A stretch of 17,191 bases of DNA, taken from positions 1 through 17,191 of the forward strand of contig CALGII010000112.1 of assembly GCA_937915485.1 (NCBI GenBank), written 5' to 3'. Position 1 is the first letter of the stretch. The number at the start of each line of letters is the position of its first letter. The position numbers were made by a program, and so were the translations under genes. This document shows positions 1-7,024 of this stretch, one piece after another. The stretch comes from an uncultured Ignavibacteriota bacterium (GTDB lineage: Bacteria > Bacteroidota > Ignavibacteria > Tepidaquicellales > Tepidaquicellaceae). Under the pieces are notes generated by a model. The model was not told the origin of the DNA, did not search any database, and saw only the letters and a list, made by a program, of their open reading frames with translations.

Positions 1-822
1 CTTACGACCGGACTCGGTACGAATCTGAATTCGGGCTTCATAGGCGGTTTCAATACAGGCGGATACAGCAAGATTCCCGTCTGGCCTCATTTCTACGCGG
101 GTGTGAAATTCTGCGGTGTCGTTATGCAGGACGCGGACAAATCCTTTGATCTCGCTTTTCAGACTAACATTAATTACGGTGGTCAGACAATTCCCGTCAA
201 CTGGACGGTATATAACGCGCCGACGGTATTCGGCAGCAGGACCCCCGCCGTCGCCCGAGGCACGTTCACTTACGCGGGTCACCAGCGGGATACGTCAATT
301 ACTCTTGTCGGCGGACTGGAAGACTCGAAGTTCGTTCCCCTCTTCATTCCGCAAATCGGAATAGGCACGGTGTTCGGCACCGACCTGACTGTCAGAGGAT
401 TGCCCGGATTCGACGTGGGAAGTTACGGCTCTTTCAAACTTTTCGGACTCGGACTCAGACACAACATCGGCGCATACGCGAAAATGCCCTTCGACATTTC
501 CGTTCAGTTCGGATATCAGACTTTCGCTATTACTGACAAGAACAAGCGCAAGTTCATAACCGCCGATTCTTATTTCGCGAACCTGCAATTAAGCAAGAAA
601 CTCGCGATTGTCACGATATACGCGGGCGGACAGTACGAAAATTACAGCGTTGACGTCGATTACATTTATAATAACATAAGCATAGCGTTCAACCAGAAAG
701 GCGATAACTCGTTCAGGGGAATCGCGGGCGCGACTCTCAGCGTCGGACCGTTCCACATAAATGCCGACGTGAACTACGGAGCAAAGTTCGCTTTCACCGG
801 CGGCTTCGGGCTCGGCCTGTAA
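1..822 (+). CDS. Outer-membrane beta-barrel-like protein, C-terminal part (5' truncated)
   Basis: The frame is open from the first base of the window, so the true start lies upstream; the GTG at 103 is only an internal codon. The visible 273 residues alternate polar and hydrophobic stretches with many Gly, Tyr and Phe, and the protein ends in a Gly/Phe-rich strand (FTGGFGLGL), as beta-barrel outer-membrane proteins do. The segment around GFDVGSYGSFKLFGLGLRHN resembles the DUF6588 family of Bacteroidetes/Ignavibacteria, but this is recognition by eye and uncertain. No enzyme motif is seen. A likely job is a structural or transport barrel in the outer membrane. It is followed by 339 bases of repeat-rich non-coding sequence. 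Confidence 0.7.
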   Translation, partial: LTTGLGTNLNSGFIGGFNTGGYSKIPVWPHFYAGVKFCGVVMQDADKSFDLAFQTNINYGGQTIPVNWTVYNAPTVFGSRTPAVARGTFTYAGHQRDTSITLVGGLEDSKFVPLFIPQIGIGTVFGTDLTVRGLPGFDVGSYGSFKLFGLGLRHNIGAYAKMPFDISVQFGYQTFAITDKNKRKFITADSYFANLQLSKKLAIVTIYAGGQYENYSVDVDYIYNNISIAFNQKGDNSFRGIAGATLSVGPFHINADVNYGAKFAFTGGFGLGL

Positions 823-840
823 ACAGGATTTCGTTTTGTG

Positions 841-883
841 GTGTCAGAGCCTGTCCCGAGAACTCGGGATATTTACCTGACAC
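841..883. repeat. Nested hairpin repeat, family with TCCCGAG/CTCGGGA core (copy 1)
   Basis: The outer arms GTGTCAG (841-847) and CTGACAC (877-883) are perfect inverted repeats. Inside them sits a perfect 7-bp stem TCCCGAG/CTCGGGA (854-860, 863-869) with an AA loop. Bases 843-869 are identical over 27 positions to 8394-8420. No T-run follows, so this is a dispersed repeat more than a simple terminator. Confidence 0.75.
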
Positions 884-1029
884 GCTGCCGTAGGCATAAT
901 ATAAATCGCAGGTGCATTCTCCGCGTCCGCTGAGCCAGATGCAGCGAAAATGCTGACTTTAACACAAATTAGATTTTAGACTTGTCAAATTATTCGCTTG
1001 ATGTAAGAACAATTGTCTTTCCGAATTAG

Positions 1030-1086
1030 CCCACGGCTTTAGCCGTGGGTGTGGAATGCGATACGAAAAAACCGTTTTAACGGTTT
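1030..1086. repeat. REP-like double hairpin
   Basis: Two perfect palindromes lie 19 bases apart: CCCACGGCT/AGCCGTGGG (1030-1049) and AAACCGTT/AACGGTTT (1069-1086), each with a TT centre. Paired short hairpins of this kind are typical of REP elements moved by RAYT (IS200-like) transposases. No transposase is present here, so the link is inferred from form only. Confidence 0.6.
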
Positions 1087-1161
1087 AATAAGAAACAGCA
1101 AGTACATTCGCGGCAATGCGGACTCGTAACGCGAAGCAAATAATAGAAGACAAGAATTGTA

Positions 1162-1773
1162 ATGGAAATCAAAATAAAACAAATAGAAACGAACGAATTA
1201 GAAACCGCAATCGACATATTCACCGAATGCTTTCTCGAAGAGCCGCTTCACATATTCGCTTTCCCCGAAATTGAAAAAAGGAAAAGGTGCACGCGCCTCG
1301 TTTACGAACTCGTCGTACATCATCTTATCCCCGGACTGAAAATGGAAATCATCGGCGCGTACACAGGCGGCAGACTCGTCGGCGTCCTCGACTACACTCC
1401 CCCGAATCAAAACGCGGAGTGGTCGGAAGAACTGGAAGAAGCCGTCGGCGAAATGAGAAGAAAAGCAAACGACGATGCGATTAACATCATAGGCGAGTTC
1501 GCGCAATTAAGCGGACAGGTCAAACCCGGAGAAACTCATTTCTATATAAACGACGTTGCGGTACTGAAAGAATTCAGAGGAAAAGGCATAGCGAAAAAAT
1601 TATTCGAGTACGTTGAGAACGAATGCCTGACGCATCCTGAAGCAGTCTGCACCGCTCTCGACGCCACGAGCCGGAAAAACGTTTCACTGTATGAACACTG
1701 GGGATACAAAGTCTATAAAAAAATCCCGTTCCACGACATCACCTGCAATAAAATGAAGAAACAAATCAAATAA
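1162..1773 (+). CDS. GNAT-family N-acetyltransferase
   Basis: This is a 203-residue protein, a normal length for a single GNAT domain, which transfers an acetyl group from acetyl-CoA to an amine. The acetyl-CoA-binding motif A is clear: strand YINDVAVLKEF (128-138) followed by the pyrophosphate loop R139-G-K-G-I-A144 and a helix. Motif B follows with ALDATSRKNVSLYEHWGYKVYKK (165-187), where the SLYEHWGY stretch is the usual C-terminal signature. The N-terminal half holds the substrate-binding part (residues 10-80). The substrate cannot be read from sequence. The gene starts at an ATG with no strong Shine-Dalgarno. It stands alone, flanked on both sides by repeat-filled gaps, and its base composition resembles the core genes more than the AT-rich block that follows. 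Confidence 0.9.
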   Translation: MEIKIKQIETNELETAIDIFTECFLEEPLHIFAFPEIEKRKRCTRLVYELVVHHLIPGLKMEIIGAYTGGRLVGVLDYTPPNQNAEWSEELEEAVGEMRRKANDDAINIIGEFAQLSGQVKPGETHFYINDVAVLKEFRGKGIAKKLFEYVENECLTHPEAVCTALDATSRKNVSLYEHWGYKVYKKIPFHDITCNKMKKQIK

Positions 1774-1794
1774 GAGGAAGTACAACCGGGGCGC

Positions 1795-1839
1795 CTTCCC
1801 AAACCGGAGTTCGCCACAGCGAATCTTTGATTTCGGAAG
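1795..1839. repeat. CTTCCCAAA hairpin repeat (copy 1)
   Basis: Arms CTTCCCAAA (1795-1803) and TTTCGGAAG (1831-1839) pair with one mismatch around an inner hairpin TTCGC-CACA-GCGAA. A second copy at 8509-8553 lies in the same orientation and differs at only about three positions over the roughly 53 bases compared. It sits 21 bases after the acetyltransferase stop. Confidence 0.75.
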
Positions 1840-1944
1840 GAGATGAAGAGAAAGAGGAAGAGGGAGAGGGAAAAGGAACGATAAAAAGGAAAAAGAATGG
1901 GGCGATGTCGAACGGATTATTATACTTATTGTGTTGTAAAATTC

Positions 1945-2064
1945 TTTAAACTCGTCACGAAGCCCCTGCTTCGTGACGGAGTAATAGATATCATTATATC
2001 TCGTTACGAAGTCCCGATAATTCGGGACGCCAAGAACGCGCTGGGGCTTCGTAATGAGTGGAAA
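1945..2064. repeat. MITE-like terminal-inverted-repeat element, copy 1 (with 29-bp insert)
   Basis: The element runs from TTTAAACTCG to GAGTGGAAAA. Its left half forms a perfect 10-bp hairpin GTCACGAAGC-CCCT-GCTTCGTGAC (1954-1977). Its right half forms a second hairpin CGTTACGAAG...GGGGCTTCG whose tip is interrupted by 29 extra bases (2012-2040), which themselves contain TCCCGA-TAAT-TCGGGA. The copy at 3916-4006 lacks those 29 bases. The element is too short to encode a transposase. Confidence 0.8.
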
Positions 2065-2200
2065 ATATCAATATTTGTAAGAAACAGTTTATGTATGTTA
2101 GTCTGTGAGTTTAAATACATATATCAGTTACTTTAATAATAAATTATGTTAATTTAGTAATATTAATGCAACATCATTTAAAACAATTTAAATCATAATT

Positions 2201-2818
2201 ATGGATCCGGATAGACAAATTAGATTTCTAATTCCACCTTTCATCTTCTTCATTTCAATTCTATTGGGTGCAAAATTAGATGGTTCAACCAATTTTCATG
2301 AATATATTTTATCGTATTCATCATATGGTATAATTGCTTTGCTATTTGCGGGTACTACTTCCATAGTATCGTTGGGTTTTATTATAAGCACTTGTTCTAT
2401 TTTTTTCCTAAGATTGGCTTTCCGGTTTTACGGAAATCCCACTTATGAAATAGTGTTGTCAATTACTACACAACAAAAAATATGGGAAAGTTTAGGACTC
2501 GAGAAAGATTACAAATTTGATCCTGCTCTAATTCAATATACTTCAACTACTTTTGAACACGAATTGCTTCCTAAAGGAATTCATGAATGGATTATAAGAA
2601 GATGGAGTTCCTTTAATATTTCATGTCATTCAATATTTGCTGTAATAATTTCTTTTTTATCAGCTTCATTGTTTGGTATCCATCAATCTTGCAACTGGTT
2701 TTTTTATTGTTTCATATTTATAATCTTATTAGTTACAAATGCATATAATTCTTGGAAAGAGACTATGGATATGATGGACTTTCAATCGTATCGGATAGAG
2801 GAAATCCTAAAAAAGTAA
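2201..2818 (+). CDS. Multipass membrane protein of unknown function
   Basis: A 205-residue protein starting at ATG. Hydrophobic segments stand at about residues 9-24, 42-73 (one long or two short), 141-160 and 163-180, giving four or five membrane spans. Between the second and third lies a hydrophilic stretch of about 65 residues (77-138) with charged and aromatic residues, probably cytoplasmic. The C-terminus (182-205) is charged. I recognise no catalytic motif or named family. The gene is visibly AT-rich compared with the acetyltransferase upstream, uses many ATA/TTA codons, and opens the accessory block. It converges on the next gene, with a palindromic repeat at 2856-2904 between them. 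It is probably real because of length, composition and coherent topology. Confidence 0.75.
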   Translation: MDPDRQIRFLIPPFIFFISILLGAKLDGSTNFHEYILSYSSYGIIALLFAGTTSIVSLGFIISTCSIFFLRLAFRFYGNPTYEIVLSITTQQKIWESLGLEKDYKFDPALIQYTSTTFEHELLPKGIHEWIIRRWSSFNISCHSIFAVIISFLSASLFGIHQSCNWFFYCFIFIILLVTNAYNSWKETMDMMDFQSYRIEEILKK

Positions 2819-2855
2819 CTCAAATTAGTAAAGGAATATCTCATTATTTTTGCGC

Positions 2856-2904
2856 CCGTCAGGAATTACATCCTGACGGTTTATTCCTGTCAGGAGGAAT
2901 CTCA
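2856..2904. repeat. CCGTCAGG palindromic repeat, copy A (possible two-way terminator)
   Basis: CCGTCAGGA (2856-2864) and TCCTGACGG (2871-2879) form a perfect 9-bp stem with a 6-base loop. A second, imperfect stem begins at CTGTCAGGAG. The repeat lies between two converging genes, so it may stop transcription from both sides. Related copies stand at 5824-5877, 6972-6990 and 7025-7074. Confidence 0.7.
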
Positions 2905-2935
2905 TAACAGTTACAGAAAAGCAATATGTGGATAA

Positions 2936-3853
2936 TTATTTCTCTTCATTCGTATATGTCAAATTCTTTACTTCACTTAAATTATATACCATTGTACTAT
3001 CCAGAGTCTTTAAACTATCGTTATAACTTTTTAAAAATAAATAATCTTTTGATTGGCCGATAAAAAAATAATGTGAATCTGTTTTAATCTGTTTACCATT
3101 GTATTCGAAGTGAATATTTTGCAGGGCTTTTCCATTTTTTAATTCATAAACGTTTTTAGCGGTTTTACTTGACGATAATACCATCATAGAAAAAATTACA
3201 AAAAGTAACATATACAATGAAACATGAACCATAGATTTGCTCTTTTTTATTCTGAAATATCTATATATCCATTCTAAGACAAAGTATCCCCACACTAGAA
3301 ACATTAACTGAAAAATTAGATGTGGTAATAAAGTAAAATATCTTATAATCGTATAGTCAGTGAATAATAATAATTCGTAAAATAATCTAACAATAAGACA
3401 AATACAGACAAAGATATATATCTGTGAAGCTCTATGGTATATTTTTCTAAAACTTATAAAATCCCCTGACTTTAAATCAGGATGATTAAATTTCTTCCAA
3501 AGCGAGAGCAAGTAATTAATGCATTTCCTGTCGAGAAATAATAAATCAATTAAAATCAATGCGGCAGGAATTGAAGCCAAAGGAATCCCATAAATACAAT
3601 AGTTTAGAACCATTAATATTATATTTATTGGCGTAATGATATATGAAGGGATAAAATAAAATATTAATTCATACGGCGAGTTATAATTGTAAACTCCAAT
3701 ATTGAAACTCTGAAAATAAATGTAAATATGGAAATAACTTAAAAATATTATTGATGCAAAAAGGAAACTTGCGTAACCTAAAACTAGATTAAGCAACTCT
3801 TTATGCTTCGTAGGCTTATCATGGTAATTATAATTTATTTTATTATTTCTCAT
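2936..3853 (-). CDS. Six-span membrane protein of unknown function
   Basis: A 305-residue protein starting at ATG. About six hydrophobic spans can be seen at residues 22-42, 62-86, 90-108, 142-164, 174-196 and 208-227, separated by short basic loops such as the RIKKSKS stretch (201-207). The last 78 residues are soluble and beta-rich, with YFFIGQSKDYLFLKSYND (262-279), and with six spans this tail would lie on the same side as the N-terminus. This tail resembles small domains seen in other uncharacterised bacterial membrane proteins, but I cannot name a family. No catalytic motif is evident. The gene is very AT-rich. Copy 2 of the inverted-repeat element lies between its start and the protease stop, so the two genes are probably not one tight operon. 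Confidence 0.75.
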   Translation of the reverse strand: MRNNKINYNYHDKPTKHKELLNLVLGYASFLFASIIFLSYFHIYIYFQSFNIGVYNYNSPYELIFYFIPSYIITPINIILMVLNYCIYGIPLASIPAALILIDLLFLDRKCINYLLSLWKKFNHPDLKSGDFISFRKIYHRASQIYIFVCICLIVRLFYELLLFTDYTIIRYFTLLPHLIFQLMFLVWGYFVLEWIYRYFRIKKSKSMVHVSLYMLLFVIFSMMVLSSSKTAKNVYELKNGKALQNIHFEYNGKQIKTDSHYFFIGQSKDYLFLKSYNDSLKTLDSTMVYNLSEVKNLTYTNEEK

Positions 3854-3915
3854 TTTTAAATATTTGTAAATATTTTATAGTTGAGCATATTCTTATTGAA
3901 TCGGGAATTCATATT

Positions 3916-4006
3916 TTTTAACTCGTCACGAAGCCCCTGCTTCGTGACTGTGTAATAAATATCAGTATATCTCGTTACGAAGCTGGGGCTTCGTAACGAG
4001 TGGAAA
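3916..4006. repeat. MITE-like terminal-inverted-repeat element, copy 2 (intact form)
   Basis: Two perfect hairpins stand side by side: GTCACGAAGC-CCCT-GCTTCGTGAC and a 13-bp stem CTCGTTACGAAGC/GCTTCGTAACGAG with a TGGG loop. The outer ends are also inverted repeats of each other (ACTCGTCACGAAGCCCC against its near complement), as in miniature transposable elements. It lies 14 bases beyond the protease stop, so it may also act as that gene's terminator. Confidence 0.8.
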
Positions 4007-4019
4007 AAGTCGGGTTTTA

Positions 4020-5228
4020 TTATTTTACGTTAACTTGAACTATACAAAATTTTACAATATCTATTTGATCTTCCAATTTAAGGTTACTCAACCTATTCAC
4101 CCTGTTCTTGATTTCATCCCCGATTCCTAATTGAGTCAAAAGTGGAAGTAAATAATCTAGTTTTATCGCAAAATTAACGTTTTGTGGAATTATGCCAGCA
4201 TTTTCGTAAAAATATTTTGCATTTAGACCAGATACCACAACCCCAACAAGTTCTCCATTCAAATTAAATAAAGGACCTCCACTATTACCGGGCTGCAGAT
4301 TATTGTTTATTTGTAAAAGTTTCGGATTGTCTTCAATGCCATTAAGATTTGTGATTCTACCAGATGATAAACTTGCATTAGTTCCTAATATTGATCCAAA
4401 AGGAAATCCTAATGAATAAGACTCTTGCCCAATTTTAATATTGTATTGATCAGCTAATGTATATGGTATTTCATCATTCGAAATATCAAAGAACGAAAAA
4501 TTATCTAATTCCAATATTACTAAGTCATTGCCTTTGTCTTTTAATTTAATCTGGGCACTATACGTTTTAGTTGAAGCAGGGAAATATACTTCCACTTTAT
4601 TTGAATTTTCAATTACGTGATAATTTGTGACTACATAACCATTTTTTGACAATAAAAAACCCGAACCAGTTGATGGACTATTACCTTTAGATTTCGTATA
4701 ATTTCCTGCAGGAAATAACTTAACGTAAAATTGATCGTATTGTTGTGTATATATATTACCTTCGTATTCAACTCGTCTTGTACCTTTAGAGTGAAACGTT
4801 CCATCTTCATAAAATGTAAAATTTTGATTACTAAAAGTACCATCTATGCCGAACTGTTTCGATATATATATATTACTATTTGATGATTTTGTAAAATGAG
4901 CAGTTATGCGACCCGCATAATTATCCCACACTTTATTTGCTCCACCTTTTAAAACAACTTCTACAAAATCTCTTGATTTGCTATATTGATCTCTTATTAT
5001 TGCTACCCTACAATAGTTTAAGTTCTCATCTCTAGTATTTATAAAATCAATTTCGCTACAAGTCCATATTCCTTCGATGGGGTCTAAAGTGTCCCAAGTC
5101 ATTGAAAAATAATTGCGAAAATCAGATTCCTCAGAAAACGCATATTTCTCTAATTTGTTTGGCTGAGATTGTAGATGATTTATCCCCATAGTAAATACAA
5201 GAACGGTGAGTAAAAATAATTTTTTCAT
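4020..5228 (-). CDS. Exported trypsin-like (HtrA-type) serine protease with an unknown N-terminal domain, no PDZ
   Basis: A 402-residue protease. I place the start at the ATG at 5228, not the TTG at 5291, because it gives a good signal peptide (MKKLFLLTVLVFTMGINHLQSQ), pointing to export to the periplasm. The catalytic triad is visible: His204 in VVTNYHVIEN, Asp235 in GNDLVILELD and Ser316 in QPGNSGGPLF, all in a trypsin_2-type fold (about residues 186-365). The PDZ domains that follow in DegP-type proteins are missing; only about 37 residues remain after the fold. Residues 25-175 form a beta-rich domain beginning at DPIEGIW, perhaps lipocalin-like, which I cannot assign. Likely role: cleavage of misfolded or foreign envelope proteins. 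The target is unknown. The gene is AT-rich and lies between a membrane-protein gene and a DUF3775-like gene on the same strand. Confidence 0.85.
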   Translation of the reverse strand: MKKLFLLTVLVFTMGINHLQSQPNKLEKYAFSEESDFRNYFSMTWDTLDPIEGIWTCSEIDFINTRDENLNYCRVAIIRDQYSKSRDFVEVVLKGGANKVWDNYAGRITAHFTKSSNSNIYISKQFGIDGTFSNQNFTFYEDGTFHSKGTRRVEYEGNIYTQQYDQFYVKLFPAGNYTKSKGNSPSTGSGFLLSKNGYVVTNYHVIENSNKVEVYFPASTKTYSAQIKLKDKGNDLVILELDNFSFFDISNDEIPYTLADQYNIKIGQESYSLGFPFGSILGTNASLSSGRITNLNGIEDNPKLLQINNNLQPGNSGGPLFNLNGELVGVVVSGLNAKYFYENAGIIPQNVNFAIKLDYLLPLLTQLGIGDEIKNRVNRLSNLKLEDQIDIVKFCIVQVNVK

Positions 5229-5390
5229 ATTATTTTTGTATAATTTGAAAAATATTTTCGATTCTGAAATTAGATATTGGATAAAAGCCAAGAAATTTAT
5301 ATAGTAATATAATCATTAATTACTAAATATATGTTCTTTGAGTTTGCCTTCTTCGAATTATGTTCTGAATTTCGATTAATTATTCTCCAT

Positions 5391-5780
5391 TTAGGAATAA
5401 AACTCATTTTCGTAATACTTCATACCTAGACTTAAATATTCAATCAAATCAGATTTATCCATTATCTGACTGATAGCAACATTTTTATCGGTATTACGAT
5501 ATTTTTTGTAATGCATCTCAAACGGAATATATGAATCACCTTCTGGTGGGATTTTTACATAGTCTCGACCGGCATACATGATAGCTAAAATTGCAGTTAC
5601 ATCTTCTTGAGATAATGATTCAAAATACTGAATTACCTCATCTTGCGTATCAGTACAATCATCTTTGAAATCAGATAAATTACTTATATCTTTGTTACTA
5701 TTTTTCTTGAGGCATTCTTCGTAATTTTTATACATTTTAATTGCTGTCTCAATTTCAATTTTTATTTTCTTAAAATCCAT
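5391..5780 (-). CDS. Small DUF3775-like protein
   Basis: A 129-residue acidic, mostly helical protein without a signal peptide or membrane span. The stretch VIQYFESLSQEDVTAILAIM followed by YAGRDY (about residues 50-75), and the later SDLIEYLSLGMKYY near the C-terminus, match the pattern I know from DUF3775 (acidic helix, ALMWLGRGD-like motif, then a YL..L..YL..G helix). The function of that family is unknown. The ATG start has no strong Shine-Dalgarno. A gap of 162 bases separates it from the protease downstream on the same strand, and a palindromic repeat separates it from the nuclease gene upstream. The family call is by eye and moderately sure; the gene itself is likely real. Confidence 0.65.
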   Translation of the reverse strand: MDFKKIKIEIETAIKMYKNYEECLKKNSNKDISNLSDFKDDCTDTQDEVIQYFESLSQEDVTAILAIMYAGRDYVKIPPEGDSYIPFEMHYKKYRNTDKNVAISQIMDKSDLIEYLSLGMKYYENEFYS

Positions 5781-5823
5781 TTGTTATATTTTAATATTTA
5801 CAAAATAAATTTAGTATTTGTGC

Positions 5824-5877
5824 CCGTCAGGTCTTAAGCCATGACGGTATATATCTGTCAGGGTGAAACTCATGACA
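5824..5877. repeat. CCGTCAGG palindromic repeat, copy B
   Basis: CCGTCA (5824-5829) pairs with TGACGG (5842-5847), and a second stem CTGTCA/TGACAG follows at about 5855-5877, continuing into TCACGGAG. The layout of two stems in a row matches copy A. It lies between the nuclease stop and the DUF3775-like start. Confidence 0.65.
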
Positions 5878-5900
5878 GTCACGGAGTCAAGAGAAATATA

Positions 5901-6701
5901 TCATAATTTATCAATCAAATCTTTCATCATTTGTTCTGTGGCTCTCTTTCTTATTTCAGGAGCTTCTTTTTGTAAAAATTCGAGTCCGTAAAACATATTA
6001 CCTTGTTTTCGATTTTGTCTAGGTTCAATGCTTTCAATTAGAATTGCTTCTATTATATCTCCCATGTTTTGAACTGTTATTTTCTCTAACTTAAGATCAG
6101 GTTCTAGCTCTCCTTTTTCGTTAACTGGATAAAAACCAAACCAAGAAAATCTATCCCATCGACCGCTAAGTCTATCTGTCGTATGATTCTTTAATCGTTG
6201 TCCAAGTCTTTGTTCAATGGCTTGTCCAATATAGATGGTTTCTCTGCTATCATGTAATAAGTATATTCCAATTTCATCTTTAAAGTTAACCTCCGCTGCT
6301 CCCATTTGTTGAATACCTAACAAATCTGGAGAATTTTTCCAATGTACTTTTGTTCTATTCCAATAGATGCCAAAGGCATTGATAATTTTATTCTTAATAA
6401 TTGGGATCTTTGTTTTTGTCTCAGTTCCGCTGATTAGTTCATCAGATAATAATTGAGATTCATCCGTTAAAAATTTTCTTAAGATGTACATCCCTTTAGT
6501 AACTCTAGCGAAAATTGATTTTTCTTTGTTGGCATTTATATCTGTTGTCAAATTCGCGCTCACAGTATCCTGTGGTGTTGCACCTAAATTTTTCCTATAG
6601 CCTCTTTCAGAAATTATTTCAGCAATTTCAGTGTAATGAAGAGCTTTTTTCTCAACTTCAAGAACTTTGACAATTGCATCTTTCCATTTTAACTCTGCCA
6701 T
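5901..6701 (-). CDS. HARE-HTH domain fused to a GIY-YIG nuclease domain
   Basis: A 266-residue two-domain protein. Residues 4-76 match the HARE-HTH winged-helix domain: WKDAIVKVLEVEKKALHYTEI, then IAEIISERGY and the closing IFARVTKGMYILR. Residues 143-235 carry a GIY-YIG nuclease: GIY at 145-147, YIG at 157-159, the conserved Arg169 with His173 in QRLKNH, catalytic Glu218 in IIEAILIESI and the closing P227-R-Q-N230, spaced as the family requires. All key residues are present, so it should be active. HARE-HTH domains are known from restriction endonucleases and chromatin proteins and are thought to sense DNA modification; a stand-alone modification-dependent restriction enzyme is my inference. 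No methyltransferase lies in the window. The gene is AT-rich. Confidence 0.85.
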   Translation of the reverse strand: MAELKWKDAIVKVLEVEKKALHYTEIAEIISERGYRKNLGATPQDTVSANLTTDINANKEKSIFARVTKGMYILRKFLTDESQLLSDELISGTETKTKIPIIKNKIINAFGIYWNRTKVHWKNSPDLLGIQQMGAAEVNFKDEIGIYLLHDSRETIYIGQAIEQRLGQRLKNHTTDRLSGRWDRFSWFGFYPVNEKGELEPDLKLEKITVQNMGDIIEAILIESIEPRQNRKQGNMFYGLEFLQKEAPEIRKRATEQMMKDLIDKL

Positions 6702-6817
6702 ATCATTAAGCTAGATTAATAAATATATTGATTACCGTTCGATATATTGATCTTTTTAAGATATCTATATTTTAATATATTAAATGCGATTGAAAAGAAA
6801 TATTCATTTTAAATACA

Positions 6818-6843
6818 AACATCCTCCCTTGCGGGAGGATGTT
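6818..6843. terminator. Strong 11-bp hairpin
   Basis: AACATCCTCCC (6818-6828) and GGGAGGATGTT (6833-6843) pair perfectly around a TTGC loop. It lies after the FN3 gene and before the nuclease gene on the minus strand, so it may end FN3 transcription, but a clear T-run is missing on either strand. Confidence 0.5.
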
Positions 6844-6849
6844 ATAAAA

Positions 6850-6877
6850 GTTATGAAATATTTTCTTATTTCATAAC
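6850..6877. repeat. Second 11-bp hairpin next to the first
   Basis: GTTATGAAATA (6850-6860) and TATTTCATAAC (6867-6877) pair perfectly around TTTTCT. It lies six bases from the previous hairpin. Its purpose is unclear: a terminator half, a binding site or a further mobile hairpin are all possible. Confidence 0.5.
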
Positions 6878-6971
6878 TCGGTTTTTACCCCCAAAACAAA
6901 GTGTTACTGAATTATTCTGACAATATTATTAATCAAAGAGCGGAGATTACTGAGCAAACTTCATATTACTA

Positions 6972-7011
6972 TCAGGAGGTAACTCCTGACAGTCACGGAA
7001 AAATTACTGCA
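6972..7011. repeat. CCGTCAGG-family repeat, copy C
   Basis: TCAGGAG-GTAA-CTCCTGA is a perfect 7-bp hairpin, followed by CAGTCACGG. Bases 6983-7011 are identical to 7064-7092, a 29-bp direct repeat with a period of 81 bases. Confidence 0.7.
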
Positions 7012-7024
7012 AAACTTCCAATTT

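Larger units (their letters stand above)
823..1161. other. Intergenic region with palindromic repeats
   Basis: No gene is supported in these 339 bases. They hold a nested hairpin at 841-883 and a REP-like double hairpin at 1030-1086, both listed separately. The part between them (about 884-1020) shows nothing I recognise. No clear promoter for the downstream acetyltransferase is visible. Confidence 0.6.
1774..2200. other. Intergenic region with two repeats and a polypurine tract
   Basis: These 427 bases hold a hairpin repeat (1795-1839), a polypurine stretch (1835-1902) and a terminal-inverted-repeat element (1945-2064). The remaining 2065-2200 is AT-rich and probably carries the promoter of the following membrane-protein gene, but I see no convincing -10/-35 pair. 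An open frame at 1897-2136 is formed by the repeats and is not called. Confidence 0.6.

Noticed and set aside
103..822. Start of the first gene at GTG 103
   Set aside because: The frame is open back to base 1 and the translated sequence upstream continues the same Gly-rich barrel pattern, so the gene begins outside the window.
1897..2136. Frame of 79 codons with a VPIIRDAKNALGLRNEW stretch
   Set aside because: The stretch is the translation of the inverted-repeat element; the same words appear on the minus strand at 8265-8531 from the half copy. It is a spurious repeat frame.
5229..5291. Longer protease start at the TTG at 5291
   Set aside because: It adds 21 residues ahead of a clear signal peptide that begins at the ATG at 5228.
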